Source of the DNA: JANSWP01 sp041941305
Lineage (GTDB): Bacteria; Bacteroidota; Bacteroidia; Chitinophagales; Saprospiraceae
Direction of reading: 5' to 3'
Length of the DNA stretch: 64,000 bases
Assembly: GCA_041941305.1 (NCBI GenBank)
Contig: JBGTQJ010000011.1
Coordinates: 128,844 to 192,843, forward strand
This document shows, one piece after another, positions 27,434 through 36,049 of this stretch. The notes under the pieces are model-generated. The model was not told the DNA's origin. It saw only the letters and a list, made by a program, of their open reading frames with translations, and ran no database searches. How positions within the stretch are numbered: position 1 is the first letter of the stretch; each line of letters opens with the position of its first letter. Both the position numbers and the translations under genes were made by a program.

Positions 27434-29356
27434 TTAAAGTAATTCTTTAAAATAAGCAACAAATTCATCAATTGTCATATTTCCTTTATCTCCCTCCCCC
27501 TGACGTCTTACAGAAACCTTTCCTGCCTCCATTTCTTTCTCTCCAATAATTAGCATAAAAGGAATTTTCTTGACTTCAGCATCTCGTATCTTTCTTCCTA
27601 CCTTTTCACTTCGTTCGTCAATTATCCCTCTAATATCCTGTGCAGACAATTTATTTTGAACCTCTTTGGCGTAATCATTAAATCTGTCACTAATAGTAAG
27701 AATGGTAAATTGTTCTGGAGACAACCATAGCGGAAACTTACCCCCACAATGCTCTACCAAAACACCTATAAATCTTTCCATTGACCCAAACGGAGCTCTG
27801 TGAATCATTACGGGACGATGAGGTGCGTTATCCCTACCAATATACTCTAACTGGAAACGGTCAGGCAAATTATAATCCACTTGAATGGTTCCCAATTGCC
27901 AGGAGCGATTCAACGCATCCTTAACCATGAAGTCAAGCTTGGGTCCATAGAATGCTGCCTCACCAAGTTCAGTAACTGTCTTCAATCCAACTTCTTTTGT
28001 AGCATCAATAATTGCCTTTTCGGCTTTTTCCCAATTTTCATCAGAACCGATGTATTTTTCTTTGTTTTCCGGATCTCTTAAGGAAATTTGAGCTGTATAA
28101 TTTTCAAAACCTAGTTTTTCCAATACCTGAACCGTCAGATCCAATACATTTAAAAATTCATCTTTGACCTGATCTGGTGTACAGAATATATGAGCATCAT
28201 CTTGAGTAAATCCTCTTACTCTTGTTAATCCATGTAATTCACCACTTTGCTCATATCGATAAACAGTTCCAAATTCTGCAATCCTAACCGGTAAATCTCT
28301 ATATGATCTAGGCTTGTGTCCAAATATCTCACAGTGGTGAGGGCAATTCATTGGCTTTAACAAAAACATTTCACCTTCCTTTGGCGTATTGATGGGTTGG
28401 AAGCTGTCCTCCCCATATTTATCCCAATGACCAGAAGTCTGATACAATTCTTTTTTTCCAATATGAGGTGTGATAACTGGTGTATAACCTCGTTTGATTT
28501 GCTCATTTTTCAGGAAATCTTCAAGGCGTGTGCGCAAGGCGGTTCCTTTCGGCAACCATATCGGTAGTCCATGCCCTACTTTCTCTGAAAACATGAACAA
28601 CTCTAATTCGGCACCTAATTTTCGATGATCCCGCTTTTTTGCCTCTTCCAGCATTTCCAGGTACTCTGTCAACTCTTTTTGTTTTGGAAAAGTAATGCCG
28701 TAAACACGAGTCATCTGCTGGCGGTTTTCATCTCCCTGCCAATAAGCACCAGCAATATTCATCAATTTGACAGCTTTAATTCTGCCTGTGTCCGGGATAT
28801 GCGGCCCTTTGCATAGATCAATAAAGTTGCCTTGTTCATATAGTGTCAATTCTTCGTCTTCAGCTCTTTTTTCTATCAATTCAATTTTGTATTCATCACC
28901 TTTTTCCTGAAAAAATTTCAACGCATCTTCCTTCGAAATTGGTTGCCGATCAAATGTGTTTTTCTGGCGAGCAAGTTCAAGGATTTTTTGCTCAATCTTG
29001 GGAAAGTCGTCAGAAGAAATATGATGTTCTCCTGGATCTACATCGTAATAAAACCCTTGTTCTGTTGAAGGACCAGTTCCAAATTTGATTCCAGGGTAAA
29101 CAGCCTCCAATGCTTCTGCCATAAGATGGGCAGAGGAATGCCAAAATGTGGACTTACCTCCCTTGTCATTCCAGGTCAATAATTGAACAGTAGCATCACT
29201 TTCGATTTGACGGGTGGCATCCCATATCTCACCATTGACCTTGGCTGATAAAACATTTTTTGCCAAACCATGACTTATTGATTTAGCGATTTCCATTGCA
29301 GTTACTCCTTTTTCGTATTGGCGAACATTGCCATCAGGGAAGGTAATATTTATCAT
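27434..29356 (-). CDS. thrS: Threonine-tRNA ligase
   Basis: Charges tRNA-Thr. The 640-residue protein has the full domain order. The TGS domain covers residues 1-60, followed by the editing domain with the zinc-type HSSAHLMAEAL near residue 75. The class II core shows GHGLPIWLPKG (motif 1 region), MNCPHHCEIF with a zinc Cys and His, and YRYEQSGELHGLTRVRGFTQDDAH (motif 2 with its loop). GSMERFIGVLVEH is motif 3. The C-terminal anticodon-binding domain starts at QFTILTISD. The start at MINITFPDGNVRQYEKG is the family N-terminus. No tRNA-like T-box leader was seen upstream. Confidence 0.96.
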   Translation of the reverse strand: MINITFPDGNVRQYEKGVTAMEIAKSISHGLAKNVLSAKVNGEIWDATRQIESDATVQLLTWNDKGGKSTFWHSSAHLMAEALEAVYPGIKFGTGPSTEQGFYYDVDPGEHHISSDDFPKIEQKILELARQKNTFDRQPISKEDALKFFQEKGDEYKIELIEKRAEDEELTLYEQGNFIDLCKGPHIPDTGRIKAVKLMNIAGAYWQGDENRQQMTRVYGITFPKQKELTEYLEMLEEAKKRDHRKLGAELELFMFSEKVGHGLPIWLPKGTALRTRLEDFLKNEQIKRGYTPVITPHIGKKELYQTSGHWDKYGEDSFQPINTPKEGEMFLLKPMNCPHHCEIFGHKPRSYRDLPVRIAEFGTVYRYEQSGELHGLTRVRGFTQDDAHIFCTPDQVKDEFLNVLDLTVQVLEKLGFENYTAQISLRDPENKEKYIGSDENWEKAEKAIIDATKEVGLKTVTELGEAAFYGPKLDFMVKDALNRSWQLGTIQVDYNLPDRFQLEYIGRDNAPHRPVMIHRAPFGSMERFIGVLVEHCGGKFPLWLSPEQFTILTISDRFNDYAKEVQNKLSAQDIRGIIDERSEKVGRKIRDAEVKKIPFMLIIGEKEMEAGKVSVRRQGEGDKGNMTIDEFVAYFKELL

Positions 29357-29712
29357 TTTATTAATTATGAATTTTCAAGTGCACTATTTTTGCCACACTT
29401 TACGAATATTTATGGAAAAAAGTTCTGAAACCACTCCATTTTCCGGGCGCTTTTCAGAAGTGCGCAAAATTAGTTTTTTTTGAAGATTTAGGAAGCGCAG
29501 ATTCAAACAGTTTTGACATTTTGAAATATGTATTATGAAAAAGCAATGTGAGTAGCCTTTTTACTTTACAAAAATTGCTTTAAGCAAATGTTCAGCTTTG
29601 AGAAGACAATTTTTTCATTCAGAATTACAATATATTGGTTATACTTTTGTAACTTTATGCTGATATACTTTAATCATAAATTTAATTTTTCACAAGCAAA
29701 AAACGTTAAACA
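29357..29712. other. AT-rich divergent gap between thrS and the SRPBCC gene
   Basis: About 356 bases with no ORF worth calling. It holds poly-T tracts and a TACTTTTG box for the plus-strand gene. No leader hairpin was recognised on the thrS side. Confidence 0.5.
29642..29649 (+). promoter_or_regulatory. TAnnTTTG box upstream of the SRPBCC/GyrI gene
   Basis: TACTTTTG matches the -7 consensus exactly and lies 63 bases before the ATG. The -33 TTG is not clear. Confidence 0.4.
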
Positions 29713-30720
29713 ATGAAAGCTTTAAAAATCATCTTAGGTATTATTGCTGCCTTAATTGTTCTCTTCCTTGTTTTAGGACTAATCTTACCAAAAGATTATC
29801 ATTACGAAAGATACACTCAAGTTAACGCTTCAAAAAATACTGTTTTTAACCAGATCAATAATGTAAAAGCCTGGGAAGCCTGGGGACCCTGGATGGAAGA
29901 TGAATCTATTAAAATAACGTATGGTGATATCATTGAAGGAGAAGGAGCTTCTTATTCCTGGGAAAGTGAAGAAGCCGGGGCTGGCAATTTAAAAATTATA
30001 GAAAGTATTCCTGCAGAAAGTATCAAAACAGCTGTAGATTTTGGATTCGGTGATCCTGAAACCGGATTTTGGAAATTTGAAGATGGAGAGAATGGTGGAA
30101 CCAAATTGACCTGGGGCATGGATTTGACAGCACCTTATCCATTTAATGTTACCTCTTATTTTATGGGAGATGGACCTATGAATGAAATGTTTGATGCCGG
30201 ATTGGCTAGCATCAAAGAAATAACAGAGGCTGAAGAAAATAAGACCTATAATGGCTATAAAGTTACTGTAATTGATTTTCCCGAAACCAATTATATCACT
30301 GTTCGTGATAATGTTGAAATGGATAAAATCCCTGAATTTTTGGGAGCTAGTTATGGCAAAATTGGTGCAGCACTTGCAGTAGCTGGATTGGAGATGGAAG
30401 GTCGTCCTTCTGGCATCTACTATGAAATGAATGAAGAGAACAATGTTATGGATATGTCAGCTGCTATGGCAGTAAAAGCTGGCAGCACGATAGAAGGATT
30501 TGAACATGTAAATACCCCTGCTGGAGGAAAAGCACTTTTAATCGATTATTATGGAGACTATCATGGATTAGGTGCAGCTCATGGGGCGATGGATGAATAT
30601 ATGAATCAAAATGGAATTGAAAACAAATCCATGGCGATTGAAGAATATGTAACTGATCCAGGCGAGGAACCAGATACCGCAAAATGGCTAACCAAATTGT
30701 ATTATTTGGTAGATAAGTAA
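29713..30720 (+). CDS. Membrane-anchored SRPBCC domain fused to GyrI-like effector-binding domain
   Basis: A 335-residue protein in three parts. An N-terminal membrane helix (residues 4-26) is followed by an SRPBCC/polyketide-cyclase-like domain (about 30-175; YERYTQVNASKNTVFNQINNVKAWEAWGPWMED). The last domain (about 180-335) is GyrI-like, with YITVRDNVEMDKIPEFLG and IEEYVTDPGEEPD. Both folds bind small hydrophobic or cationic ligands, so a membrane-tethered ligand-binding role is inferred. No enzyme motif is present. A strong terminator follows. Confidence 0.85.
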   Translation: MKALKIILGIIAALIVLFLVLGLILPKDYHYERYTQVNASKNTVFNQINNVKAWEAWGPWMEDESIKITYGDIIEGEGASYSWESEEAGAGNLKIIESIPAESIKTAVDFGFGDPETGFWKFEDGENGGTKLTWGMDLTAPYPFNVTSYFMGDGPMNEMFDAGLASIKEITEAEENKTYNGYKVTVIDFPETNYITVRDNVEMDKIPEFLGASYGKIGAALAVAGLEMEGRPSGIYYEMNEENNVMDMSAAMAVKAGSTIEGFEHVNTPAGGKALLIDYYGDYHGLGAAHGAMDEYMNQNGIENKSMAIEEYVTDPGEEPDTAKWLTKLYYLVDK

Positions 30721-30737
30721 TATATTTTTGTCGTATT

Positions 30738-30778
30738 AAAAAAGCGCACTATCCCTTTTGTAGGGAGTGCGCTTTTTT
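30738..30778 (+). terminator. Intrinsic terminator after the SRPBCC/GyrI gene
   Basis: A 13-base stem of AAAAAAGCGCACT with AGTGCGCTTTTTT (30738-30750 and 30766-30778). The loop contains a further short CCC/GGG pairing, and the stem ends in a T run. It works on either strand but faces the end of the plus-strand gene. Confidence 0.85.
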
Positions 30779-30863
30779 ATTTCCACCAAAAAATACCAAA
30801 GCGGCATCTTTGTGTGTAAAATCTAAAATGGTTAACGAAACGAAATTCCTATTTTTGTCAAAA

Positions 30864-31949
30864 ATGTCAAAACCAATGAAGTTGATATTAAAACCTCTTT
30901 TTTATATAGCCCTTGTCCTCTTTTCCAGTTGTGCTGCAAATGAAGGAACAGCCTGGGAATCAACCCCAGCTGCCTTTGGGGAACGTAACCAAGTTACCGT
31001 TATTTCTGACAAGCAAATTTGGGAAGGACCAATAGGAGATACAATGGACTATTATTTTGCCGCGCCTTATCTGGTACTTCCTCAACCTGAGCCTATCTTT
31101 GATTTGCTGCATTTTACGCCACAAGACATGATTTATGAACCGGTGAAAAGAGAACTGAAATTATATTTGCTCGTAGCAAACATGGCAGATGAAAATTCAC
31201 CAACCGCCAAAATGATAAAGGCTGATATAGGTACTGAAAAATTAAGAGAAATTAAAGAAACCACAGGTTATGGGAATACTGTTGGAAGAGATAAATGGGC
31301 AACAGGACAGCTGCTTATTTATATGTTTGGATTCGGAGAAGATAAATTAATCGAAAATATCCAAAAGAATGGAGCTTCGATAATCAACAGAATCAATAAA
31401 GAAGAAAAAATCAGAATTGACGCTACAGCTTATATGGGCGGCGAAAACAGAACACTTGAAAATGAAGTTCGCGACAAATTCGGAGTAAACCTGAAAATTC
31501 CTGTTGGTTACATTAAAGCCATATATGACAAACAAGATAACTTCATTTGGCTGAGAAGAGATACCAGAGATGCAAACACCAACATTTTTGTCCACAAAAT
31601 GAAATATACCAATCAAAACCAATTGAGCCGGGATACCCTTAAAGCAATTCGAAATGACTTAGGAAGATATGTTTCGACAGATGCTGAAAACACTTACATG
31701 CGTATCAATGACAAGGATTTACCAATGTTTATTGAACAAAAAAATGTTAATAACTACTATGCCATTGAAGCAAGAGGTATTTGGGACATTGTAAATGATT
31801 ATATGGGTGGTCCTTTTATTTCTTATCTCATCCACGATCCAAACAAAAATGAATTGTTGTTTATTGATGGATTCATGCATGCCCCTGGAGAGGAAAAAAG
31901 AGATCACATGCAGGAGTTAGAGCACATTATAACCTCTGTTACTTTCTGA
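30864..31949 (+). CDS. DUF4837 family lipoprotein
   Basis: About 361 residues from the Met at 30864; a Met at 30876 is equally possible, while the longer frame from 30810 lacks a proper signal. The signal peptide ends in LFSSC, a lipobox, so the mature protein is a lipoprotein. The DUF4837 pattern is visible as RNQVTVISDKQIWEGPIGD, YLVLPQPEPIFDLLHF, NDYMGGPFISYLI and the late LLFIDGFMHAPGEEKRDHM. The family is confined to Bacteroidota and has no known function. A strong hairpin closes the gene. Confidence 0.85.
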   Translation: MSKPMKLILKPLFYIALVLFSSCAANEGTAWESTPAAFGERNQVTVISDKQIWEGPIGDTMDYYFAAPYLVLPQPEPIFDLLHFTPQDMIYEPVKRELKLYLLVANMADENSPTAKMIKADIGTEKLREIKETTGYGNTVGRDKWATGQLLIYMFGFGEDKLIENIQKNGASIINRINKEEKIRIDATAYMGGENRTLENEVRDKFGVNLKIPVGYIKAIYDKQDNFIWLRRDTRDANTNIFVHKMKYTNQNQLSRDTLKAIRNDLGRYVSTDAENTYMRINDKDLPMFIEQKNVNNYYAIEARGIWDIVNDYMGGPFISYLIHDPNKNELLFIDGFMHAPGEEKRDHMQELEHIITSVTF

Positions 31950-32004
31950 TATACCAATATTTCAAGTTTACCTTAGATTCTATTCCTCTTCAAAAAATTC
32001 GAGC

Positions 32005-32069
32005 AGTTAAACAAAAAGGAAAAACAATGGCTTCCTCCGGGCACTTTTGTTTTTCCTTTTTATTTAACT
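32005..32069 (+). terminator. Long hairpin after the DUF4837 gene
   Basis: Arms of 23 bases (32005-32027 and 32047-32069) pair with a single mismatch around a 19-base loop. It lies 55 bases after the stop. The right arm is itself T-rich, which suits termination. Confidence 0.75.
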
Positions 32070-32186
32070 TCCCAAATCTTCAAAGAACCACTGCTTTTAA
32101 ATGTGTTTGAGCTAATCTCTCTAACACATTTTCTTTTTCAACCCTTAAATTGTCACAGAAGGTTTTATTTTTACGCCTCATTTCAT

Positions 32187-32216
32187 AAAGGAACTCTTCG
32201 TGAGGATCCTTTTTTT
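32187..32216 (+). terminator. Second hairpin with T run, 15 bases before the sigma-factor gene
   Basis: A stem of AAAGGA with TCCTTT and CTC with GAG, split by a small internal loop and closed by TTCGT, runs straight into seven T. The previous gene already has its own terminator. This one may therefore act as an attenuator in the leader of the ECF sigma-factor gene, or as a back-up terminator. Confidence 0.5.
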
Positions 32217-32230
32217 GTAATATTCACTTA

Positions 32231-32839
32231 ATGACCACCAACCTAATTAACATAAAAGCTTTAAATAAACTTCCAGACGATGAGCTCGTGGCTTTGTTTT
32301 CTAAAACTCAACATCATGCATATTTTGGTGAATTGTATAGAAGATATGCACATTTGGGTTTTGGAGTCTGTTTGAAATATCTGAAAGATGAGAATGAAAG
32401 TCAGGATGTTCTAGCAGACGTTTTCAAAATTCTTTTCCGAAAAATACCAGCTTCAAATATTCAATCCTTTAGAAAGTATTTCTACACAGTTGTCCGCAAC
32501 GAATGTATAGGACGGCTTCGCCAGCGACGCACTGAATCAGCTCGGTTATCGGATTTCCAAAAATTTGAAAAAAGCACAAACGATTTTATGGAAAACGAGG
32601 GTTTGATTCGTCTGTTGGATAGTGAACCCTCACTTGAAAGTGTGGTAGAGGAAGCCATTCAAAAATTAAACGACGAGCAACGTACTTGTATTAGGCTGTT
32701 TTTCTATCAAAATAGAAGTTATAAAGATATTGTGGAAACTACAGGATTCTCCGAAAAGCAAGTTAAAAGTTACCTCCAAAACGGCAAGCGAAACTTAAAA
32801 ATCCTTTTGACCGATTTTATCAAAAAACGTAATTCGTAA
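32231..32839 (+). CDS. ECF-type RNA polymerase sigma factor
   Basis: A 202-residue group 4 sigma factor. Region 2 covers about residues 20-100 (YFGELYRRYAHLGFGVCLKYL, ESQDVLADVFKILF, FRKYFYTVVRNECIGRLR). Region 4 covers about 140-195 (LNDEQRTCIRLFFYQNRSYKDIVETTGFSEKQVKSYLQNGKRNL), with a clear helix-turn-helix. Region 3 is absent, as expected. The next gene starts 18 bases downstream and encodes a membrane protein with a cytosolic N-terminus, so the pair resembles a sigma/anti-sigma unit. The target genes are unknown. Confidence 0.9.
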   Translation: MTTNLINIKALNKLPDDELVALFSKTQHHAYFGELYRRYAHLGFGVCLKYLKDENESQDVLADVFKILFRKIPASNIQSFRKYFYTVVRNECIGRLRQRRTESARLSDFQKFEKSTNDFMENEGLIRLLDSEPSLESVVEEAIQKLNDEQRTCIRLFFYQNRSYKDIVETTGFSEKQVKSYLQNGKRNLKILLTDFIKKRNS

Positions 32840-32857
32840 TCATAGAAATGCAATACT

Positions 32858-33670
32858 ATGAAGAAAGATAGACTCCATAAAATCTTCCAATCTTCACGGA
32901 GCCGTTCCGAGGATGATATTCGGCGGTATCTAGGGAATGAATTGAATGAAGATGAACGATTTGACATCGAAAATCAAATGCTGGATGACCCGCTATTAGC
33001 AGATGCGGTAGACGGGTTTTCAGAGGTTAAATTTGATTTTTCGAAAAACTCACCTGTAGAAAATTTTGACCATTTTTTAGAACGAATGGATGTTTCTGAA
33101 AATGCAAAAATCAGAAACATCCAACCTCAAAGAACCCGTTTTTATCAATTGGCAGTTGCTGCTTCAGTCGTCCTAATGGTAGCGTTTGGAGCTTATTATA
33201 TTTTCGAGGGCAATGCTAATTTGACCGATGAACAATTATTTGCACAAAATTTTGAAGTGGCTGAAATGTCTTTACCTCAATTTCGTGGAGATAGCGTAAA
33301 TGGAAATGTTTCAGAAATTAGTCCTATCCTTCAAAATGCCATCCAGGCATATGAAGCCAGTGATTTCAAAAAAAGTTATTCAGAATTTGAAAAGTACTTT
33401 CTCAATGTAAATCCTGACAATAACTTTGCATTGTATCACGCCGGTATAGCCGCTTTGGAAACCAATACCTTAGACAGGGCTTTTGAACATTTCATGAAAT
33501 TATATGTCCAAAAAGGAGACTATTTTGAAGAAGCATCCTGGTATTTGGCATTGACAAGAATCAAACAAGAAGATCGAAAAAGTGCCATGGAATTATTAGA
33601 TGGTATTATCCAAAAAACAGCCAATAAAAAATTACTAAAAAAGGCAAAACAATTGAAAAAGCAATTGTAA
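32858..33670 (+). CDS. Membrane-anchored TPR protein, probable partner of the ECF sigma factor
   Basis: A 270-residue protein. The first 85 residues are acidic and presumably cytosolic (IRRYLGNELNEDERFDIENQMLDDPLLADAVDGF). This segment resembles the N-terminus of Bacteroidota anti-sigma-like proteins. One membrane helix lies at about 96-113 (LAVAASVVLMVAFGAYYI). TPR-like helices fill the periplasmic part, about 150-270 (FKKSYSEFEKYFLNV, NFALYHAGIAALET, YFEEASWYLALTRIKQ). The cytosolic segment could bind the sigma factor encoded just upstream; that is inference. A terminator follows. Confidence 0.78.
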   Translation: MKKDRLHKIFQSSRSRSEDDIRRYLGNELNEDERFDIENQMLDDPLLADAVDGFSEVKFDFSKNSPVENFDHFLERMDVSENAKIRNIQPQRTRFYQLAVAASVVLMVAFGAYYIFEGNANLTDEQLFAQNFEVAEMSLPQFRGDSVNGNVSEISPILQNAIQAYEASDFKKSYSEFEKYFLNVNPDNNFALYHAGIAALETNTLDRAFEHFMKLYVQKGDYFEEASWYLALTRIKQEDRKSAMELLDGIIQKTANKKLLKKAKQLKKQL

Positions 33671-33695
33671 GCCCCAATCAACTTCCGGGAAATAT

Positions 33696-33730
33696 AAAAC
33701 GGTTAGATTTTCAATAAATCTGCCGTTTTT
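33696..33730 (+). terminator. Hairpin terminator after the TPR gene
   Basis: AAAACGG pairs with CCGTTTT and AGATTT with AAATCT, with a small bulge and a short loop, followed by T residues. It stands at the convergence with the M48-like gene, whose stop lies within a few bases. Confidence 0.7.
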
Positions 33731-34591
33731 TTATGGCAAAAAATTTAAAACATACTCCTCATACTTACCTGTAGATTTCAATTCTCCACAATTCAATCCA
33801 CTTTCTATAGAAAACATAGGAATCGCATCCACTCTTCCATCATACGATTCTCGTGACAAAAGCCAATCTATCTCTGTCTCATCATAATTATTTAAAAGAT
33901 GGGTGATTCCAGTTCTTTCAAAAACTGAGGATTCACAAATGGAGTGCACTGTTCTTGAATCTATTTGTTGAACCAATTCGGAATCATAATCCAGATAAGG
34001 TAATTCCTCTGCAATTATTTGTATTGAAATTTGATTTGCCGATGCATTGCCTTGTAAGATATTTACTAAGGTAAGAGAGTTGTATTCCTCAATAAGTCGG
34101 GTCAATAAAAAGCGTTCATCCATGATGATGCTTTCAAAGGTCAACAAATAATAAAGTTCATAATCTTCCCGGAGAGTCTTCAAGAATCCTGAAGAAATAA
34201 AAAAATCTCCTCCTGGCAGCGTGAATGCAGCCTTGAAAGAATCATCTTGAATAATGTGTACTTGCCACAAACGATTTTGGTTCCATTTATCCTGACTTGG
34301 AGATTGATGATCCAGGTGTTTTGCGAAAGTTGCCTGATCATAAAGCGTTTGAAGGTACCAATAGACAGTAGTGTCATATGGAGGTTCATTAGGGAGTATA
34401 GAAAATTGATTATTACTAAGTATGTTTTCTAGTAAAATTTCTCCTAAAGTTTCCCGATTTTTTTTGGAAAATTCTTCTGGTGCTGGAAGTTCGAAAGTAT
34501 CTCTCGAACAGGATGAATAGAGTAGTAAAAGTGTAGCCAAGAAGAATAAAGACAAAGCCTTATTCGGGAGGTTTCTTTGTTCATAGTACAT
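33731..34591 (-). CDS. M48 peptidase-like lipoprotein lacking the zinc motif
   Basis: A 286-residue protein whose signal peptide ends in LLLLYSSC, a lipobox. The middle looks like an M48 metalloprotease: RLWQVHIIQDDSFKAAFTLPGGDFFISSGFLKTL matches the family region before the active site. Where HExxH should stand the sequence reads LLTFESIIMDERF, so the zinc ligands are missing. The C-terminal third has several Cys and no recognised domain. It is either a non-catalytic relative or only a distant fold match. Confidence 0.65.
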   Translation of the reverse strand: MYYEQRNLPNKALSLFFLATLLLLYSSCSRDTFELPAPEEFSKKNRETLGEILLENILSNNQFSILPNEPPYDTTVYWYLQTLYDQATFAKHLDHQSPSQDKWNQNRLWQVHIIQDDSFKAAFTLPGGDFFISSGFLKTLREDYELYYLLTFESIIMDERFLLTRLIEEYNSLTLVNILQGNASANQISIQIIAEELPYLDYDSELVQQIDSRTVHSICESSVFERTGITHLLNNYDETEIDWLLSRESYDGRVDAIPMFSIESGLNCGELKSTGKYEEYVLNFLP

Positions 34592-34695
34592 TGCTGCGGC
34601 TTTAAAGTGTTTGTTTTATCAAAATATACAATCTTTAAAAGCCACAAAAATCATGCTGAAAATGGACTTTTAATTCCTGATTTTCAACAAGTTGC

Positions 34696-36039
34696 TTAAA
34701 ATGCCGAAATTTTACTTTTCCGCTGAAGGTGCAAAAACTCTCTTACGGCATTGAAGGAAACGATTTCTTCTTTGAAATACGCCACAGCATCTTTAATTTC
34801 TTTTTCCGTTGCATCAAAATGATTTAAAATGTTTAGGAGATGCATTTTCATATGTCCTTTTTGGATGCCGGTAGTTACCAAAGAGCGCAATGCAGAGAAG
34901 TTTTGAGCCAATCCAACTACAGCAATTATTTCCATCAATTCCTTTGCAGAAGGATTACCTAGCAACTCTAAAGAGCGTTTAGCGATTGGGTGTAATTTGG
35001 TCAACCCCCCAACAGTGCCTATGGCAAGTGGCAAGTCTAGCCAAAATTTAAAAATACCTTTTTCTACTTTGCATGAGCTTAAACTCCGATAATTTCCATC
35101 CCGCGCGGCATAGGTGTGACCGCAAGCTTCAATTGCCCTGAAATCATTGGCTGTAGCTAAAACGACTGCATCAATTCCATTAAAAATACCCTTATTGTGG
35201 GTAGTCGCTCTGTGAGGGTCCAAATGAGCAATTCTAACCGCTTTGGAAAACTTCTCTGCAAAGTCTTGAGCATTGACCTTGTTTGGGAAATTCCCTAAAT
35301 CCTCTACAGGACATTCAACCCAGGCTCTTACGATACAATCAGGGGTATAATTTGAAAGAATTGCCATGATAATGGTCAGGTCTTTTTCAGCTTCATCAAA
35401 AATTGGGTGGGTAGCAACGAACTTTTGAAGGGTATTCCCAAATTGCTCTAATACTGAATTAATGAAATTTGCCCCCATGCTGTCACAGGTTTCGAACGTG
35501 ACCTTTAACTGGTAATAATCTTTTTCTTTTTTTGAAAAATCCAAAAGTTCAATATCTAAGACTCCTCCTCCTCGTTTTTCCATGTTTTTGGTAATAGAAG
35601 TAGCTTCTTTTCTTAGCCTGGATTCCAAGTCTTCAAAAACACTTTCTAATTTCTGAATATTTCCATTCCAACTAAAATGAACTTGACCAATTTTTTGAGT
35701 ATCAATAACTTTTGCTCTAAAACCACCTCGTTCCATCCAAAATTTTGCAGCGGCTGAAGCTGCAGCCACTACTGAACTTTCCTCTATAACCATAGGAACA
35801 CAATACGTCTTGCCATTTATCACAAAATTGGGTGCGACACCATATGGCATATAATAATTGCTAATGGTATTTTCACTAAAGCCATCCAAAACCTTTTGCT
35901 GCTCCTCGTCTTCATGCCAATAGCTGGTTAATTCTCGCATGACTGCATCAGGCTCTCTAAAAAAGTGCTTAACAATCCACTTGATTTTGTCAATTTTGGA
36001 CAATTTAGAAAAGCCGGATATGGTTTTTTTCATTTTCAT
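34696..36039 (-). CDS. mvaA: Hydroxymethylglutaryl-CoA reductase (class II type)
   Basis: Interconverts HMG-CoA and mevalonate, the key step of the mevalonate route to isoprenoids. The 447-residue length and motifs fit class II bacterial enzymes. IEESSVVAAAS near residue 86 holds the catalytic Glu, and THNKGI near 280 the catalytic Lys. ATANDFRAIEACGH near 295 holds the Asp, and GHMKMH near 396 the catalytic His. The IPP isomerase gene ends 10 bases upstream on the same strand, which makes a mevalonate-pathway operon. The in vivo direction here is probably biosynthetic. Confidence 0.92.
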   Translation of the reverse strand: MKMKKTISGFSKLSKIDKIKWIVKHFFREPDAVMRELTSYWHEDEEQQKVLDGFSENTISNYYMPYGVAPNFVINGKTYCVPMVIEESSVVAAASAAAKFWMERGGFRAKVIDTQKIGQVHFSWNGNIQKLESVFEDLESRLRKEATSITKNMEKRGGGVLDIELLDFSKKEKDYYQLKVTFETCDSMGANFINSVLEQFGNTLQKFVATHPIFDEAEKDLTIIMAILSNYTPDCIVRAWVECPVEDLGNFPNKVNAQDFAEKFSKAVRIAHLDPHRATTHNKGIFNGIDAVVLATANDFRAIEACGHTYAARDGNYRSLSSCKVEKGIFKFWLDLPLAIGTVGGLTKLHPIAKRSLELLGNPSAKELMEIIAVVGLAQNFSALRSLVTTGIQKGHMKMHLLNILNHFDATEKEIKDAVAYFKEEIVSFNAVREFLHLQRKSKISAF

Positions 36040-36049
36040 TTTGAATGTT

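Noticed and set aside
29357..29712. T-box or other riboswitch upstream of thrS
   Set aside because: No conserved T-box sequence or strong leader hairpin could be found, and T-boxes are not expected in Bacteroidota.
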